DNA of 40,882 nt from Crenobacter oryzisoli (GTDB lineage Bacteria > Pseudomonadota > Gammaproteobacteria > Burkholderiales > Chromobacteriaceae), in assembly GCF_030385785.1 (NCBI RefSeq), contig NZ_JAUEDK010000037.1, positions 1-40,882 of the forward strand, in the 5' to 3' direction. The notes under the pieces were generated by a model. That model saw only the letters and a list, made by a program, of their open reading frames with translations. It had not been told where the DNA came from and searched no databases. Shown one piece after another: positions 25,225 through 34,408 of this stretch (position 1 is its first letter; each line of letters begins with the position of its first letter). Both the position numbers and the translations under genes were made by a program.

Positions 25225-25259
25225 GGGCGGCAAGCGGCAGGGTGGGCTTGCCGCCCTTT
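25225..25259 (+). terminator. Intrinsic terminator after the ligase gene
   Basis: GGGCGGCAAGC pairs with GCTTGCCGCCC (11 bp) around a 10-base loop, followed by TTTC. It lies 65 bases after the ligase stop. Confidence 0.75.
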
Positions 25260-25392
25260 CAAGTTCACCTCGTCGACGCCACGATACCAAGCGCCCTGCC
25301 ACTTCCCACTCAGTAGCGAAGCGGAAAGCGATTCGGCCATGACCGGCTACTTTACCAGCCAGATTCTTGCCACTTTCGGCTATAGGAAACGA

Positions 25393-26923
25393 CTAGGCTG
25401 CCACGGTAAGGTCAAAACTGCCGCGGCTCTCTTTCCGGGCAGGCTCCTGCCCACCTTCGTGAATAGCGCGGTCGAAATGATTGACTGACTCGCTTAGCCT
25501 GGCCAGCAAGCTGTCGAGGCTATCGGTTGCAACAGCAATATTATGAGTCTGCTCGCTTTGTGCATGCGCTGCAGCTCCCACCGCCATCATGTCGCGGGAG
25601 AATTCGGCAAAGCCCTGGTGCTGGCGCTCGGCGCTGTGCGATACGCCAGCCAATACGGCGCCAAGCTTGCCCATGTACTCGATGATGTCGTTCAGTTTGA
25701 CTTGCGCAGCCTGGGTATTGCCAAGGCCGGCCCCCATCTGCGTGTTGCTGAGACACATCGCATCGATGGCTTGATTGGTATCCCGCACCATCAGGTCGAT
25801 TTTTCCCGTGATATCGACCGTGGCGCCCTGGGTCCGCTCGGCAAGCTTGCGCACCTCATCCGCCACCACCGCGAAGCCGCGCCCCATTTCGCCGGCGCGA
25901 GCGGCTTCGATGGCCGCATTGAGCGCGAGCAGATTGGTCTGCGCAGCGATTTCACTGATCAGCTGCACAATACCGCTCGCGCGTTCCCAGCATTTCGAGC
26001 TGGCTGGCGGCGTTGGCGACTACGCTACCGGCCATATTCAGTTCATGCATCGCTCTTGCCATCGCGTCACCACCCTGCCCCGCTACCTGGCAGGCAGCCT
26101 TGGCGACCTCGTTGGCCTCGCTCGACTGCTGAACATTCTGCTCGGTCAGCAGCGCCATTTCTTGCACGGCACGACACATTGCCTCAGCTCGGTCACTTTG
26201 CGCGGTCATGCCCCGTGTCAACACGGCGCTGCCCTGCGCGATGCTTCTGCTTTCTTGGGAAGCCAAGCGGATAGCGTGCGATGCCTGCACCATCATGTGT
26301 TCGATTGCCTTGCTGGCTCTTTCACTGGCCTGTTGCGCGCTTTCCAGTTGCTGAAAGCCACGGGCATTGGCCCGCGCGAAGGATAGTGCCAGCGCCAACA
26401 CCACCACCATCACCTGCAACAAGGTCTTGCCTTGCAGCAAGGCATTCTTATCCGCCGCAACCGGCACTGCGGGCAATGCGCCAGGTATGTCGGAAAGCAG
26501 GTAGAAGGCAAGCAAGGCAGTTAGACTGATTGCCGACCAGACGAGCCCGGAGCGTCGCCCTGCAATGAAGACGGAAGCCAACGGCACGATGGCGAACCAC
26601 AGACTGTTGCAGGAAAGAATCCCTCCGTTCACATACACGCCCCAGCAGATCATGCCAGCCAAGCAGATCAAAACGTACTGAGCTATGACCCCGACCGACC
26701 CGTGCACTCGCATCAGCAAAGGGGCCAGCAACAAGGCAAGGCCACCGCTTGCCGCCCCCGCAGCCAGACTGAGATGGTGCAACTGCAGATCGGTCACCGC
26801 TTCGATCGGCATGAGTAAGCCTGCGAGGACCGCCACACTCAAAACAGTACGGGCCCGGACCTGTCCATCCTTGGATTGCCGGATGCGTACTGGAATAAAC
26901 CACTCGGTAAATGCAGCAACCAT
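25393..26923 (-). pseudogene. Six-TM methyl-accepting chemotaxis protein, frameshifted
   Basis: The N-terminal frame (26923 to about 25970) has about six transmembrane segments between residues ~28 and 190 and no large periplasmic domain. The signalling domain follows, starting QLESAQQASERASKAIEHMM. After SQLEMLGTR the frame is lost, and [20 protein letters not shown], the conserved chemoreceptor hairpin tip, continues in another frame to 25393. The break lies in an alternating CG run near 25975-25982; restoring one CG dinucleotide rejoins the protein as [10 protein letters not shown]. It is transcribed divergently from the TetR at 27136, whose promoter holds the island's operator, so it probably senses the same substrate or its metabolites. 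Broken in this sequence, or phase-variable, or a read error. Confidence 0.82.
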
Positions 26924-27007
26924 GAATTTGTCCCCATTATGTCAGCCAGGTTGAAGCGACGGTTCGTTGCCATACTACAATTGAGCAATGAACACAAAAA
27001 CACGATA

Positions 27008-27093
27008 CAGAACACATATGTTCAATGTAATTAAAATTTAGGCCAGGGGGGCTAGACGGCCTCACAAGTTGCAAATTGAACACAGATGACTAA
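27008..27093. promoter_or_regulatory. TetR-type operator and half site in front of tetR/chemoreceptor
   Basis: CAGAACACATATGTTCAA at 27008-27025 matches the 23428 palindrome at 15 of 18 positions. TTGAACACAGATG at 27076 keeps the left arm only. They lie between the divergent chemoreceptor (start 26923) and tetR (start 27136), fitting autoregulation and joint control. Confidence 0.65.
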
Positions 27094-27135
27094 TAATTAA
27101 CTTTTAATTAACTTTCCGATACTTGGAGACGAGCC

Positions 27136-27747
27136 GTGGAGCCCATGACCCCTGCCTTGAGGCGCATACACCAGGCAGCATTGCGTCTTTTTGCAGAACG
27201 TGGAGACAGCCAGATCACCATCCGCGACCTGGCAGAAGCCGCCGGCATCGCCCGTGGCACCGTTTATAACAACCTTGCCCACCCCGAAACCCTGCTGGAA
27301 GACGTCGCGGCCCAATTGGTGGATGAGATGCAACGGCGCGTGGTGAACAGCATGGAAATGGTCGAGGACCCGGTACAGCGCCTGGCGTTTGGGATGCGCT
27401 TCTTTATCCGTCGCGCGCACGAAGAACCGGAGTGGGGCCGCTTTTTCATGCGATTTGCCTTCAGCAATGCCACTCTGCGCGAGGTCTGGACCGGGGCTCC
27501 GACGAAGGACCTCGAAATGGGGCTGGAACAGGGTCGTTACAAGATCAGCACCGATCAGCTTCTTTCCGTGGTCGCGATGGTTGCCGGCAGTGTACTCGGT
27601 GCCATGCTGCTGGTTCAGGAAGGCTATAAAACCTGGCGCGAAGCCGGAAGCGACACCACGCAACTGTTACTGATGGGATTGGGGGTTGATTTAGAAAATG
27701 CCCTGTCCTACGCAGGGGCCGAGTTGCCCCCGCTGTTGCCTCTCTAA
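27136..27747 (+). CDS. TetR-family regulator (203 aa), likely controls operon 1
   Basis: The N-terminal HTH (ALRLFAERGDSQITIRDLAE, AAGIARGTVYNNL) is followed by a ligand-binding domain (RLAFGMRFFIRRAHEEPEW onward). Start GTG 27136: GGAG at 27125-27128 is seven bases away, while the ATG at 27145 would be sixteen away. An operator-like palindrome in its own promoter recurs in the operon 1/ligase control region, so it is probably the repressor of the meta-cleavage genes. Its stop codon directly abuts an IS5-type element beginning at 27748; the C-terminus could have been altered by that insertion. Confidence 0.9.
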   Translation: MEPMTPALRRIHQAALRLFAERGDSQITIRDLAEAAGIARGTVYNNLAHPETLLEDVAAQLVDEMQRRVVNSMEMVEDPVQRLAFGMRFFIRRAHEEPEWGRFFMRFAFSNATLREVWTGAPTKDLEMGLEQGRYKISTDQLLSVVAMVAGSVLGAMLLVQEGYKTWREAGSDTTQLLLMGLGVDLENALSYAGAELPPLLPL

Positions 27748-28472
27748 TGGGCACCTCGAATAACCCGCCTTTCGGCGGAGTGTGACGTACAAACTCAGCT
27801 CTTGAGGCAAGGTCAAGGCGCTTCAGCGTAAGTTTTTCATGCTTCTTGGTCCACTTGGCGTTGGTATCTTTCTGCCGTCGCTTGGCTGGCGACCACTCGG
27901 CCGGAGTGGCCTGCTGCTGAACTAGCGCTTTCTCCTCGGCAGTCATGCCCTGACGCGGCACGGGGACGATGCTGGCATCGATCATCTGGCCACCACGGGC
28001 GATATAGCCGTGCTGGTTGAGCTGCCGATTGACCGCAGCAAAGAGGGTTTCGCTGGCATTGGCGGCGATCAGGCGCTCCTTGAAGAGCCCGATCGTGGTG
28101 CGGTCCGGAATCTGGCTGCTGTCACGCAAGCCGACGAAACGCTGAAAGCTCAGGCGGTCGAGCAGGTGGAACTCCATCTGTTCATCGCTGAGGTTGAACA
28201 GTTGCTGAATCAGCAGGACCCTTACCATCAGTTCGGTAGGGAACGGCGGGCGCCCGCCACGCTCGCGGCTAGGGCGAGGGGCGGCACGGTCGATCTCGGC
28301 GGCCAGGACGGCAAAGTCGACATGCTCCTGCAGGGTATGCAGCACATCCCCGAGCTTGTCGAGTTTGGCTTCTCGCTCTTGTCCGGCAAACAGGCTGTTC
28401 TTGATGATGCTCGAACGCTCCGATGAGTCATGTTTCCATCGTGCCATGAACTGGGGTTTTTCGAGGTGCCCA
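27748..28472 (-). mobile_element. IS5-family element, internally deleted
   Basis: Ends are inverted repeats: TGGGCACCTCGAATAACC at 27748 and, reading inward on the minus strand from 28472, TGGGCACCTCGAAAAACC. The transposase starts at ATG 28447 (MARWKHDSSERSSIIKNSLF) and shows GGRPPFPTELMVRVLLIQQL, LSFQRFVGLRDSSQIPDRTT and IDASIVPVPRQGM, the IS5 N-terminal half with the first catalytic Asp. After NAKWTKKHEKL about half the usual protein is missing and the frame runs out through the left end. It cannot be autonomous but could be moved in trans. No target duplication is visible. Confidence 0.8.
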
Positions 28473-28475
28473 CCC

Positions 28476-28919
28476 GTAGTGAATGTGACCGGCCGCCGTT
28501 TCTCGCTGAACATGATCTCGGCAGTCAACCCGCGCGGCGACTTCCGGTTCATGGTGCATGAGGGGTCAGTGACGGCGATGGTGTTTCGCGAGTTTCTGAA
28601 GCGGCTGATGATTGGAGCGGAAAAGCCGGTGTTTGTGATCGTCGACGGCCACCCGATCCACAAGGCGAAGCTGGTTAGGGACTATGTGGAAAGCTTGGAA
28701 GGCAAGCTCAAACTGTTCTACTTGCCGCCTTACTCGCCGCAACTGAATCCGGATGAACAGGTCTGGGCGCACGTGAAACGCCAGGTGTCAAAGCGTCTGG
28801 TGCAAAACCATGAGGAAATGAAGCGACTAGCGATCGGCGCCTTACGCCGAATCCAAAAGCTGCCTCGGCTGGTGAAATCGCTCTTCCACCAGCCTGAGTG
28901 CCAATATGCCTGCCAGTGA
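28476..28919 (+). pseudogene. IS630-family transposase, C-terminal half
   Basis: Reads VNVTGRRFSLNMISAVNP, FVIVDGHPIHKAKLVRDYV (catalytic Asp), then LPPYSPQLNPDEQVWAHVK (catalytic Glu) and ends at TGA 28919. The N-terminal half is absent; the adjoining IS5-type element begins exactly where the IS630 reading starts, so it either inserted into or recombined with this copy. A second IS630 fragment lies at 37276. Confidence 0.85.
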
Positions 28920-29030
28920 CAATACTTTTGCAAAGCTTAGTAAATAGTGAGGATATTGGCTCAGGATCGCCCTGAGGGGAAATTCTCACCAGCAGAATGT
29001 CCAATCTTAAGGAGGGCAGGTTTGGAATGG

Positions 29031-30665
29031 TCAAGCCGAGAACTGCGCCACACACTTCTGCATGCGAACCACCATGTCATTCAGGCTATTTACCGTGGCA
29101 TTGGTTTGGTTCACAACAGTCAAGTTTTGCTCGGTCATCGAAGCAATCCGTTCCATATTCGGTGCCATCTGGGACAGGGCCTGCTGCTGCTCCTGGGAGG
29201 AGTGGAAGATGTCGCTCACCATAGCCATGGTGTTCGCCATTTGGGTATTGATCTCCCGTAGGGAGTTCTGGGAATCCTGAACCAGCAAGACCCCACTCTC
29301 AACCTGAACGGCCCCTGAGCTCATCCCTGACACCGCCTTACTGGTTTCTTCCTGGACCGATTGAATCATGACGCTTATTTCCTGAGTGGCCTTGCCCGTG
29401 CGTTCCGCTAGCTTGCGCACTTCGTCGGCTACGACGGCAAAGCCACGACCCGCTTCGCCGGCTCGAGCTGCCTCGATGGCTGCATTCAGGGCCAGTAGGT
29501 TGGTTTGGTCGGCAATTTCCTTGATAACCCCCGTAATCCGGGAAATTTCCTTGGATTTTTCTCCTAGCTGCCCCACCTGAACGGCAGAAGTCTTCACCGC
29601 ATTGGCCAAGGAAAGAATGGAGGAGCAAGCCTGTTCTGACAACTCGGCACCTTGGGCGGAGAGTTCTGCCGCTAAGCCCGCAGAATCACGGGTCGACGCG
29701 GCGTATGTAGCCACTTCACCATTGGCAACCGTGATTTGCTCGATGCCAGCAGCGGCGGACGATGTGGCTTCGCTCTGAACGCGCGCTGCTTCATTTACTT
29801 TGAGGACCCCTCGGTGGACCTCATGGGCTACCTGTTGGACCTGACAAACCGTATCGCCGATCCCCTGAACGGTGGCTTGAATCGAAGAAACAAAGCGGTC
29901 TATCTTGTGGACAATTTCGCCCAATTGATCCTGGCGACCAAGGCCGAAGCGCTTCTTTAGATCCCCGCTGATCAGCAGGTGCTCTAGATAATCTGAGGTA
30001 GCAGACAGATCGCTCCGAAGGCGGGGCAGAGAGTAAAGGAGAAAAAAAAGGGCCAGCACGGTGCTAAGCGCGGCCAGGACTTGCAAGACCGGAAGCACCT
30101 GGGCCATAGGTAGAACGCTACCAGCTAGGACACCGCCACTGAGCAGTAATACCATCAGGCCTATGAGCAAGGACTGGGGCCCCAATCCGGAAAAGACAGT
30201 GAACAGCGGTCTTCGGGCAGGAACAACCCGGCCATGTTCGATACGGACGGAGGTGTCGCCATTCTTGATCCGCTGATAAACAGCTGCAACGGCCTCCACC
30301 TCGTCCCGACTGGGGCGGGAGCGCACCGATTGGTAGCCCACGACCTGCCCATGCTCCCGCACAGGAGAGGCATTGGCCACCACCCAGTAGTAGCCACCAT
30401 CCCGACGTCGGTTCTTGACCAGGCCTCGCCAAGGACGGCCTACCTTGAGGTTCTGCCACATATCCTGGAAGGCTTGGGGTGGCATGTCCGGGTGACGCAC
30501 AATACTGTGCGGTTTCCCCAGCATTTCTTCCCGCCGGTAATCACTGATATTGGCAAAGGCTTCATTGGCCTCGATGATGATGCCATGCAGGTCCGTACGA
30601 GAATAGATAAACTGTCCTTCTGGAAGTAACGTCTCTACGCCAGTTACGGGTTGGTTATTACGCAT
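29031..30665 (-). CDS. Aer-like PAS-domain chemoreceptor (544 aa)
   Basis: An energy/redox taxis receptor. The PAS domain at residues ~20-115 ([47 protein letters not shown]) is Aer-type and probably holds FAD. A membrane hairpin follows at ~165-215 ([20 protein letters not shown] and [19 protein letters not shown]), then a HAMP-like linker. The signalling domain contains the near-invariant tip [20 protein letters not shown] and [19 protein letters not shown]. No C-terminal CheR-binding pentapeptide. ATG 30665 has AAGGG about eight bases upstream. It would steer cells by respiratory state, fitting an oxygen-using catabolic island. Adjacent IS fragments may have brought it here. Confidence 0.94.
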   Translation of the reverse strand: MRNNQPVTGVETLLPEGQFIYSRTDLHGIIIEANEAFANISDYRREEMLGKPHSIVRHPDMPPQAFQDMWQNLKVGRPWRGLVKNRRRDGGYYWVVANASPVREHGQVVGYQSVRSRPSRDEVEAVAAVYQRIKNGDTSVRIEHGRVVPARRPLFTVFSGLGPQSLLIGLMVLLLSGGVLAGSVLPMAQVLPVLQVLAALSTVLALFFLLYSLPRLRSDLSATSDYLEHLLISGDLKKRFGLGRQDQLGEIVHKIDRFVSSIQATVQGIGDTVCQVQQVAHEVHRGVLKVNEAARVQSEATSSAAAGIEQITVANGEVATYAASTRDSAGLAAELSAQGAELSEQACSSILSLANAVKTSAVQVGQLGEKSKEISRITGVIKEIADQTNLLALNAAIEAARAGEAGRGFAVVADEVRKLAERTGKATQEISVMIQSVQEETSKAVSGMSSGAVQVESGVLLVQDSQNSLREINTQMANTMAMVSDIFHSSQEQQQALSQMAPNMERIASMTEQNLTVVNQTNATVNSLNDMVVRMQKCVAQFSA

Positions 30666-31004
30666 TAAGGCTACCCTTGTTTTTCTACAGTGCTGGTTTC
30701 ACATTAATTTGTAAACAAGAAAAAAGCATCGCCGTGGCTTGAGGAAGCACCGTCCCAATCTGAAATACGCTCAGATTCCGTAACCCAATAAAGAGAAGAA
30801 TCATAATAATGATTCCCATGATGTGTTGCGGCCTATTTTTTTTTGGTTGACGCCAATTTTCTCTTCACTTGCCACTATGTTCATATTTCATACCACACCT
30901 GCAGAATTGGTAGCTTCTGCAGGTGCGGTCAGCCTGATTTGTTTTGCAAGCGCGGGTTCAAAAAGTAAGTGCAACAGTCAATAGGTAAATCAATTCAGTA
31001 ATTT
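30666..31004. other. Intergenic region upstream of the Aer-like gene
   Basis: No gene seen. GAATCAT-AATA-ATGATTC at 30798-30815 is a perfect 7-bp-arm palindrome that loosely resembles a Fur box. The rest is AT-rich. Confidence 0.4.
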
Positions 31005-31113
31005 GGCGCCGTCGAACAGCAACCCGGGCTTCGAATGGCTGATGATCGACGCCACACACGCCAAGGTCCACCCGCACGCCGCTGGCTCGCCTGGCGGCAA
31101 CCAAGCGATGAAC
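31005..31113 (+). mobile_element. IS5-family transposase fragment
   Basis: Reads NSNPGFEWLMIDATHAKVHP then HAAGSPGGNQAMN, the segment around the first catalytic Asp of IS427/IS1031-type IS5 transposases. It is cut off by a stop directly after. This is a different subgroup from the element at 27748. Confidence 0.7.
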
Positions 31114-31146
31114 TAGAACCAGCATTACGCATTTTCATCAAGATAA

Positions 31147-31179
31147 GCCTCCCCCACGCACCACGAGCGCCGGGGAGGC
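31147..31179 (-). terminator. Possible terminator of the FadL gene
   Basis: GCCTCCCC and GGGGAGGC (8-bp stem) around a 17-base loop, with TTATCTT following on the minus strand. It lies 53 bases beyond the fadL-family stop. Confidence 0.45.
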
Positions 31180-31231
31180 GAAGAATCAAGCCGTATGGCT
31201 CGAGGGAAGAGGGACAGTAAACCTGCCGGTC

Positions 31232-32635
31232 TCAGAATCTGTGCGTATAGCCGAGACCGATCAAGTTGACATGGGTGCGGTAGCTGCCGGTCAGCGTACC
31301 CGGGCTGCCGTTGACGCTGTTGTAGTCGTCATCGGTGCGATTGACTACCGCCTCCTTGAGCTTCAGATAGCTATAGGCCAAATCGAAGGTATTGCGCGCA
31401 TCGATCCGATAGCTTGCACCCAGCGAATACATCTGACGGCTGGCATCCGGCAGTACGGTCAGAGCATAGCTCGAATTGGACACTGGCGTCTGGTCGTACA
31501 TATAGCCGCCGCGCAGGGTCCATTGTTCGTCGAGCTTGAAGCTGGCGCCGACCGATGCGCGCCAGCTGTTTTGCCACGCAGTCTTTTGAACGACCTTGCG
31601 GTCCGGTATTTGCGCGGTGGGCATATCGATCTCGATCTCTTGCAAGCGGTCATGCCGATTCCAGGTGAGATCGCCCATGATCGCCCAACGTGTGTTCAAC
31701 TGATGGTAGGCATTGAGCGAGACAGTCTCCGGCGTAGTGACATCGATCGTGGCGTTGCTGTTGGTCAGCACGGAATGGATGCCGGTATTGACCGGCGATG
31801 CAGAACCGCCCGGCAGGTTATTGGGCACAGTGAACGTGGCCGTCCCGTGCAGCTTCTGCGTGATGAAGGAGCGGTAGGCCAGGCCGATACGAGTGTCATC
31901 GCTCGGGGTGAACAGATAGCCAAGATTGAAGCCGTAGCCCCAGTCGGTTCCGCTGATGTGGACCTTGGCGTCCGGCTGATTGGCATAACTTGCGGCGGCG
32001 CCTTGGCAGGTGATGGGATCGCCCCCACCAGCCAGGCAGACTCCATACGCGACCGGCGTGAGGTCCTGGCTCTTGTCGAGCTTGACGTCCAGATATTGAG
32101 CGCTGATGCCTAAGCCGATGCTGTGGTGTTCGTTCAACTTGAAGCCGAGCGAAGGATTGATGTTTAGCGACTTGAAGTCGACGCCAGTCCCATAATAGCG
32201 GCCAGCAAAGTTGTCGTCATAGCCGATTTTGGAGCCGTAAGGGACGAATAAGCCGACACCTACCGTCAGTTGGTCGTTGACCCTGTGCGACAGATAGCCG
32301 TGCGGGATGGCCGCCTGCTTGGCATAGCTTCCTCCGGTATCGGCTGGTGAAACGGGTTGGCCGCTGCCGTTGGTGGCACCGCTGTAGCTGAAGTGCGAAT
32401 GCGGATCCACCGCCGTTGCTCCGAGCGTCATCTGAGTACCGTCCAGCCGCGTCAACCCGGCCGGGTTGTAGAAAATCGTGGACGGGTCGGCTGCCTCGGC
32501 CGTACCGGCATTCGAACTACCCTGTTCCCTTACGCTCAGTACATCGAGCTGGTAACCGGATGCCCAAGCTACCTGTGCCATCCCACATGCTGCCACGGTC
32601 AAAGCCGTGTTCAGCACGATTGTGCCCTTCCTCAT
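31232..32635 (-). CDS. FadL/TodX-family outer-membrane channel for hydrophobic compounds (467 aa)
   Basis: A 14-strand outer-membrane barrel that lets hydrophobic molecules enter through a lateral opening. The signal peptide is at ~1-26 (NTALTVAACGMAQVAWASG). The hatch and N-terminal motif SNAGTAEAADPSTIFYNPAG is diagnostic of the family. Many amphipathic strands follow, and it ends in a terminal aromatic (GLGYTHRF). ATG 32635 has GGAG eight bases upstream; the frame extends to 32803 but that part is not a signal sequence. A TGTCA-N3-TGACA palindrome at 32710 matches that of operon 2. I infer uptake of the lipophilic substrate. Confidence 0.94.
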   Translation of the reverse strand: MRKGTIVLNTALTVAACGMAQVAWASGYQLDVLSVREQGSSNAGTAEAADPSTIFYNPAGLTRLDGTQMTLGATAVDPHSHFSYSGATNGSGQPVSPADTGGSYAKQAAIPHGYLSHRVNDQLTVGVGLFVPYGSKIGYDDNFAGRYYGTGVDFKSLNINPSLGFKLNEHHSIGLGISAQYLDVKLDKSQDLTPVAYGVCLAGGGDPITCQGAAASYANQPDAKVHISGTDWGYGFNLGYLFTPSDDTRIGLAYRSFITQKLHGTATFTVPNNLPGGSASPVNTGIHSVLTNSNATIDVTTPETVSLNAYHQLNTRWAIMGDLTWNRHDRLQEIEIDMPTAQIPDRKVVQKTAWQNSWRASVGASFKLDEQWTLRGGYMYDQTPVSNSSYALTVLPDASRQMYSLGASYRIDARNTFDLAYSYLKLKEAVVNRTDDDYNSVNGSPGTLTGSYRTHVNLIGLGYTHRF

Positions 32636-32709
32636 GACTGTCTCTCCTTTGTGGCTTGTGTGCAGCCGTCTTTGCGGCGTGCAATTACTTTCATTCATTT
32701 TGCCGATTA

Positions 32710-32724
32710 ATGTCAAGATGACAT
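32710..32724. promoter_or_regulatory. Operator-like palindrome upstream of fadL gene
   Basis: ATGTCA-AGA-TGACAT, a perfect 6-bp-arm palindrome 75 bases before the start codon. It shares TGTCA-N3-TGACA with 15149-15163 and 16468-16490, pointing to control by the TetR at 15765. Confidence 0.55.
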
Positions 32725-33401
32725 ATTTGTTTATTTGTGTTGTCTTGCGAACCGCAAACCAAGAGAAGCAGGAAGGGGCTAAAGGCTGGATAGATGGAGG
32801 CATGACGAGCGCTGCCTTTGAGGCTTTGCTTGGTCGGGGTATGGCTTACTGCTGCTGGTGACGATGCAGACGGCGTGCAGGTCAGGCTTGAGGATTATGC
32901 TTTTATCTTGTATTGCCGGAGCTGTTGCACAGTGGGACAGGAGGGGACGCATGTCATGCGCTGGGCATGCATCACTGGGATGTCTCGCGTATGCGCTGTT
33001 GTAGCAGAAGCAAGCGATGACGCTTGCTCGAGTCGGTTCACCTGATACCAGAGAGGGGGCTTGATCGGTACTGACGCGCGAAAGCGTGATCTTGCGAGCG
33101 ATTGGGCGCGGTTATCGCGCGCGTGTAAATTTGCGCCGACCGCACAGGGGGGCGCCGTACGGTATTGACTGCATCGACTGAGGAAAGTGATGTCTTGTGC
33201 TGATGATAGTGATTTCTTGTTCTGATGCTTATGCCACCAAGAACCAGACTTGATGTACACGAACTGCAGACGCCGTTTCTAACTGGCCACGATGACAGTG
33301 ATAACTGGCTAGTTTCGTCCTCTAATGCTGGTCCTAGCCAAATAAGTGAAGCCCAGAGGCTAGCTCGAAAGCAACGGGACAGACACCGCCTAGGTGGCAG
33401 T
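32725..33401. other. Gene-free region with tandem repeat and IS21-like repeats
   Basis: No convincing gene. Bases 33186-33207 and 33208-33229 are a 22-base tandem repeat (AGTGATGTCTTGTGCTGATG-type) with a few mismatches. AACTGGCCA at 33281-33289 and AACTGGCTA at 33303-33311 resemble the spaced repeats at IS21-family ends. No transposase sequence is present. Probably an IS scar. Confidence 0.35.
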
Positions 33402-33442
33402 GGGGGGCGGCAGAAATCTTGGACTGATTTATGCCGCCCCCC
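33402..33442. repeat. Large GC-rich hairpin
   Basis: GGGGGGCGGCA pairs with TGCCGCCCCCC (11 bp); after one mismatch AAATC pairs with GATTT, leaving a seven-base loop. The stem is 16 bp with one mismatch. C-runs, not T-runs, flank it, so it is not an ordinary terminator. It could be an IS end, a REP-like element or a small structured RNA. Confidence 0.6.
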
Positions 33443-33519
33443 CCTGCGGGTCAAAATTCGGCGCTGATTGACAACGCGTAAAGCATCGTCAGCCGGTTAA
33501 CTTGTCAATACCCGCCCAA

Positions 33520-34209
33520 CTATGCTCCGCTGTGCTTCAGTTTTTGCAACAGTGCATGCGCGACAGGCTCCGAAGAGGCCGGGTTCTGCCCCGTGATGAG
33601 CAGGCCGTCTGTTACCACATGTGCCAGCCAGTTATCCGCTTTCGAGTAATGTCCGCCATTCGCCTTCAGCATATCCTCGACGAGAAACGGCACCACCTCG
33701 GTCAGACCGACCGCCTGTTCTTCGCTGTTCGCAAATCCCGTCACCGCCTTGCCAGCGACAAGCGGCTGGCCGTCCGGCGCTTTCACATGACGCAGTACGC
33801 CCGGCGCGTGGCACACGGCCGCAACCGGCTTGCCAGCCGCGATGGCGCACTCGATCAATGCAATCGAACTTGCGTCTTCCGGCAGGTCCCACATCACGCC
33901 ATGACCACCGGGGTAAAAGATCGCATCGAAGCCGTCGACCGACATGTCGGATAGCTTGTGCGTCGTGGCCAACGCCGCGCGTGCTTCGGCGTCGGCTTCG
34001 AAGCGACGCGTCGCATCGGTCTGGGACGCAGGGTCGCTGCTTTTCGGATCGAGCGGCGGCTGGCCTCCCTTGACCGAAGCAAGGGTCAGTTGCGCGCCCG
34101 CATCCTTCAATGCGTAGTAAGGCGCTGCCAGTTCCTCGAGCCAGAAGCCGGTTTTGGCTTCAGTGCTGCCGAGTTGATCGTGCGAAGTGAGAACAATCAG
34201 GACTTTCAT
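33520..34209 (-). CDS. DJ-1/PfpI family protein, HchA-like (229 aa)
   Basis: DJ-1 superfamily members include glyoxalase III/deglycase-type enzymes and chaperones. Seen: KTGFWLEELAAPYYALKDAG (conserved Glu25/26), FYPGGHGVMWDLP and the nucleophile Cys133 in AAVCHAPGVL. The C-terminus NPASSEPVAHALLQKL is typical of the class. ATG 34209 is standard. Next to it are an NAD(P)H:quinone reductase and an SDR, a set often linked to electrophile or quinone detoxification. Confidence 0.92.
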   Translation of the reverse strand: MKVLIVLTSHDQLGSTEAKTGFWLEELAAPYYALKDAGAQLTLASVKGGQPPLDPKSSDPASQTDATRRFEADAEARAALATTHKLSDMSVDGFDAIFYPGGHGVMWDLPEDASSIALIECAIAAGKPVAAVCHAPGVLRHVKAPDGQPLVAGKAVTGFANSEEQAVGLTEVVPFLVEDMLKANGGHYSKADNWLAHVVTDGLLITGQNPASSEPVAHALLQKLKHSGA

Positions 34210-34408
34210 GAGAATTCCTCTAATGGTATGGGACGAATTGGCTTAGGCGTCGATGCGCGCGAAGACCTCGACTTTGAGCAGCTCTGCGAGGAGCGAACCG
34301 AACTCGGCGAGGTCGCCGATGGATTCGCGCCATGCGATATCGACCCGCGTTCGGACCTTCGTGGACTTCTTCGTCGCGACGCTGTCTGGGCAACTTCTCC
34401 TCACAGAT
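34210..34408. other. Remnant between DJ-1 and reductase genes
   Basis: The minus strand reads DLAEFGSLLAELLKVEVFARIDA before a stop near 34243, coding-like but without a start or clear family. It overlaps the end of the reductase gene in another frame. Possibly the tail of a deleted gene. Confidence 0.3.

Noticed and set aside
27545-28663. A 372-residue minus-strand frame read as one transposase
   Set aside because: Only 27748-28447 is IS5 sequence; the frame runs out through the element end and antisense through tetR.
30798-30815. Fur box upstream of the Aer-like gene
   Set aside because: The palindrome matches the consensus only partly and no iron-related gene is nearby.
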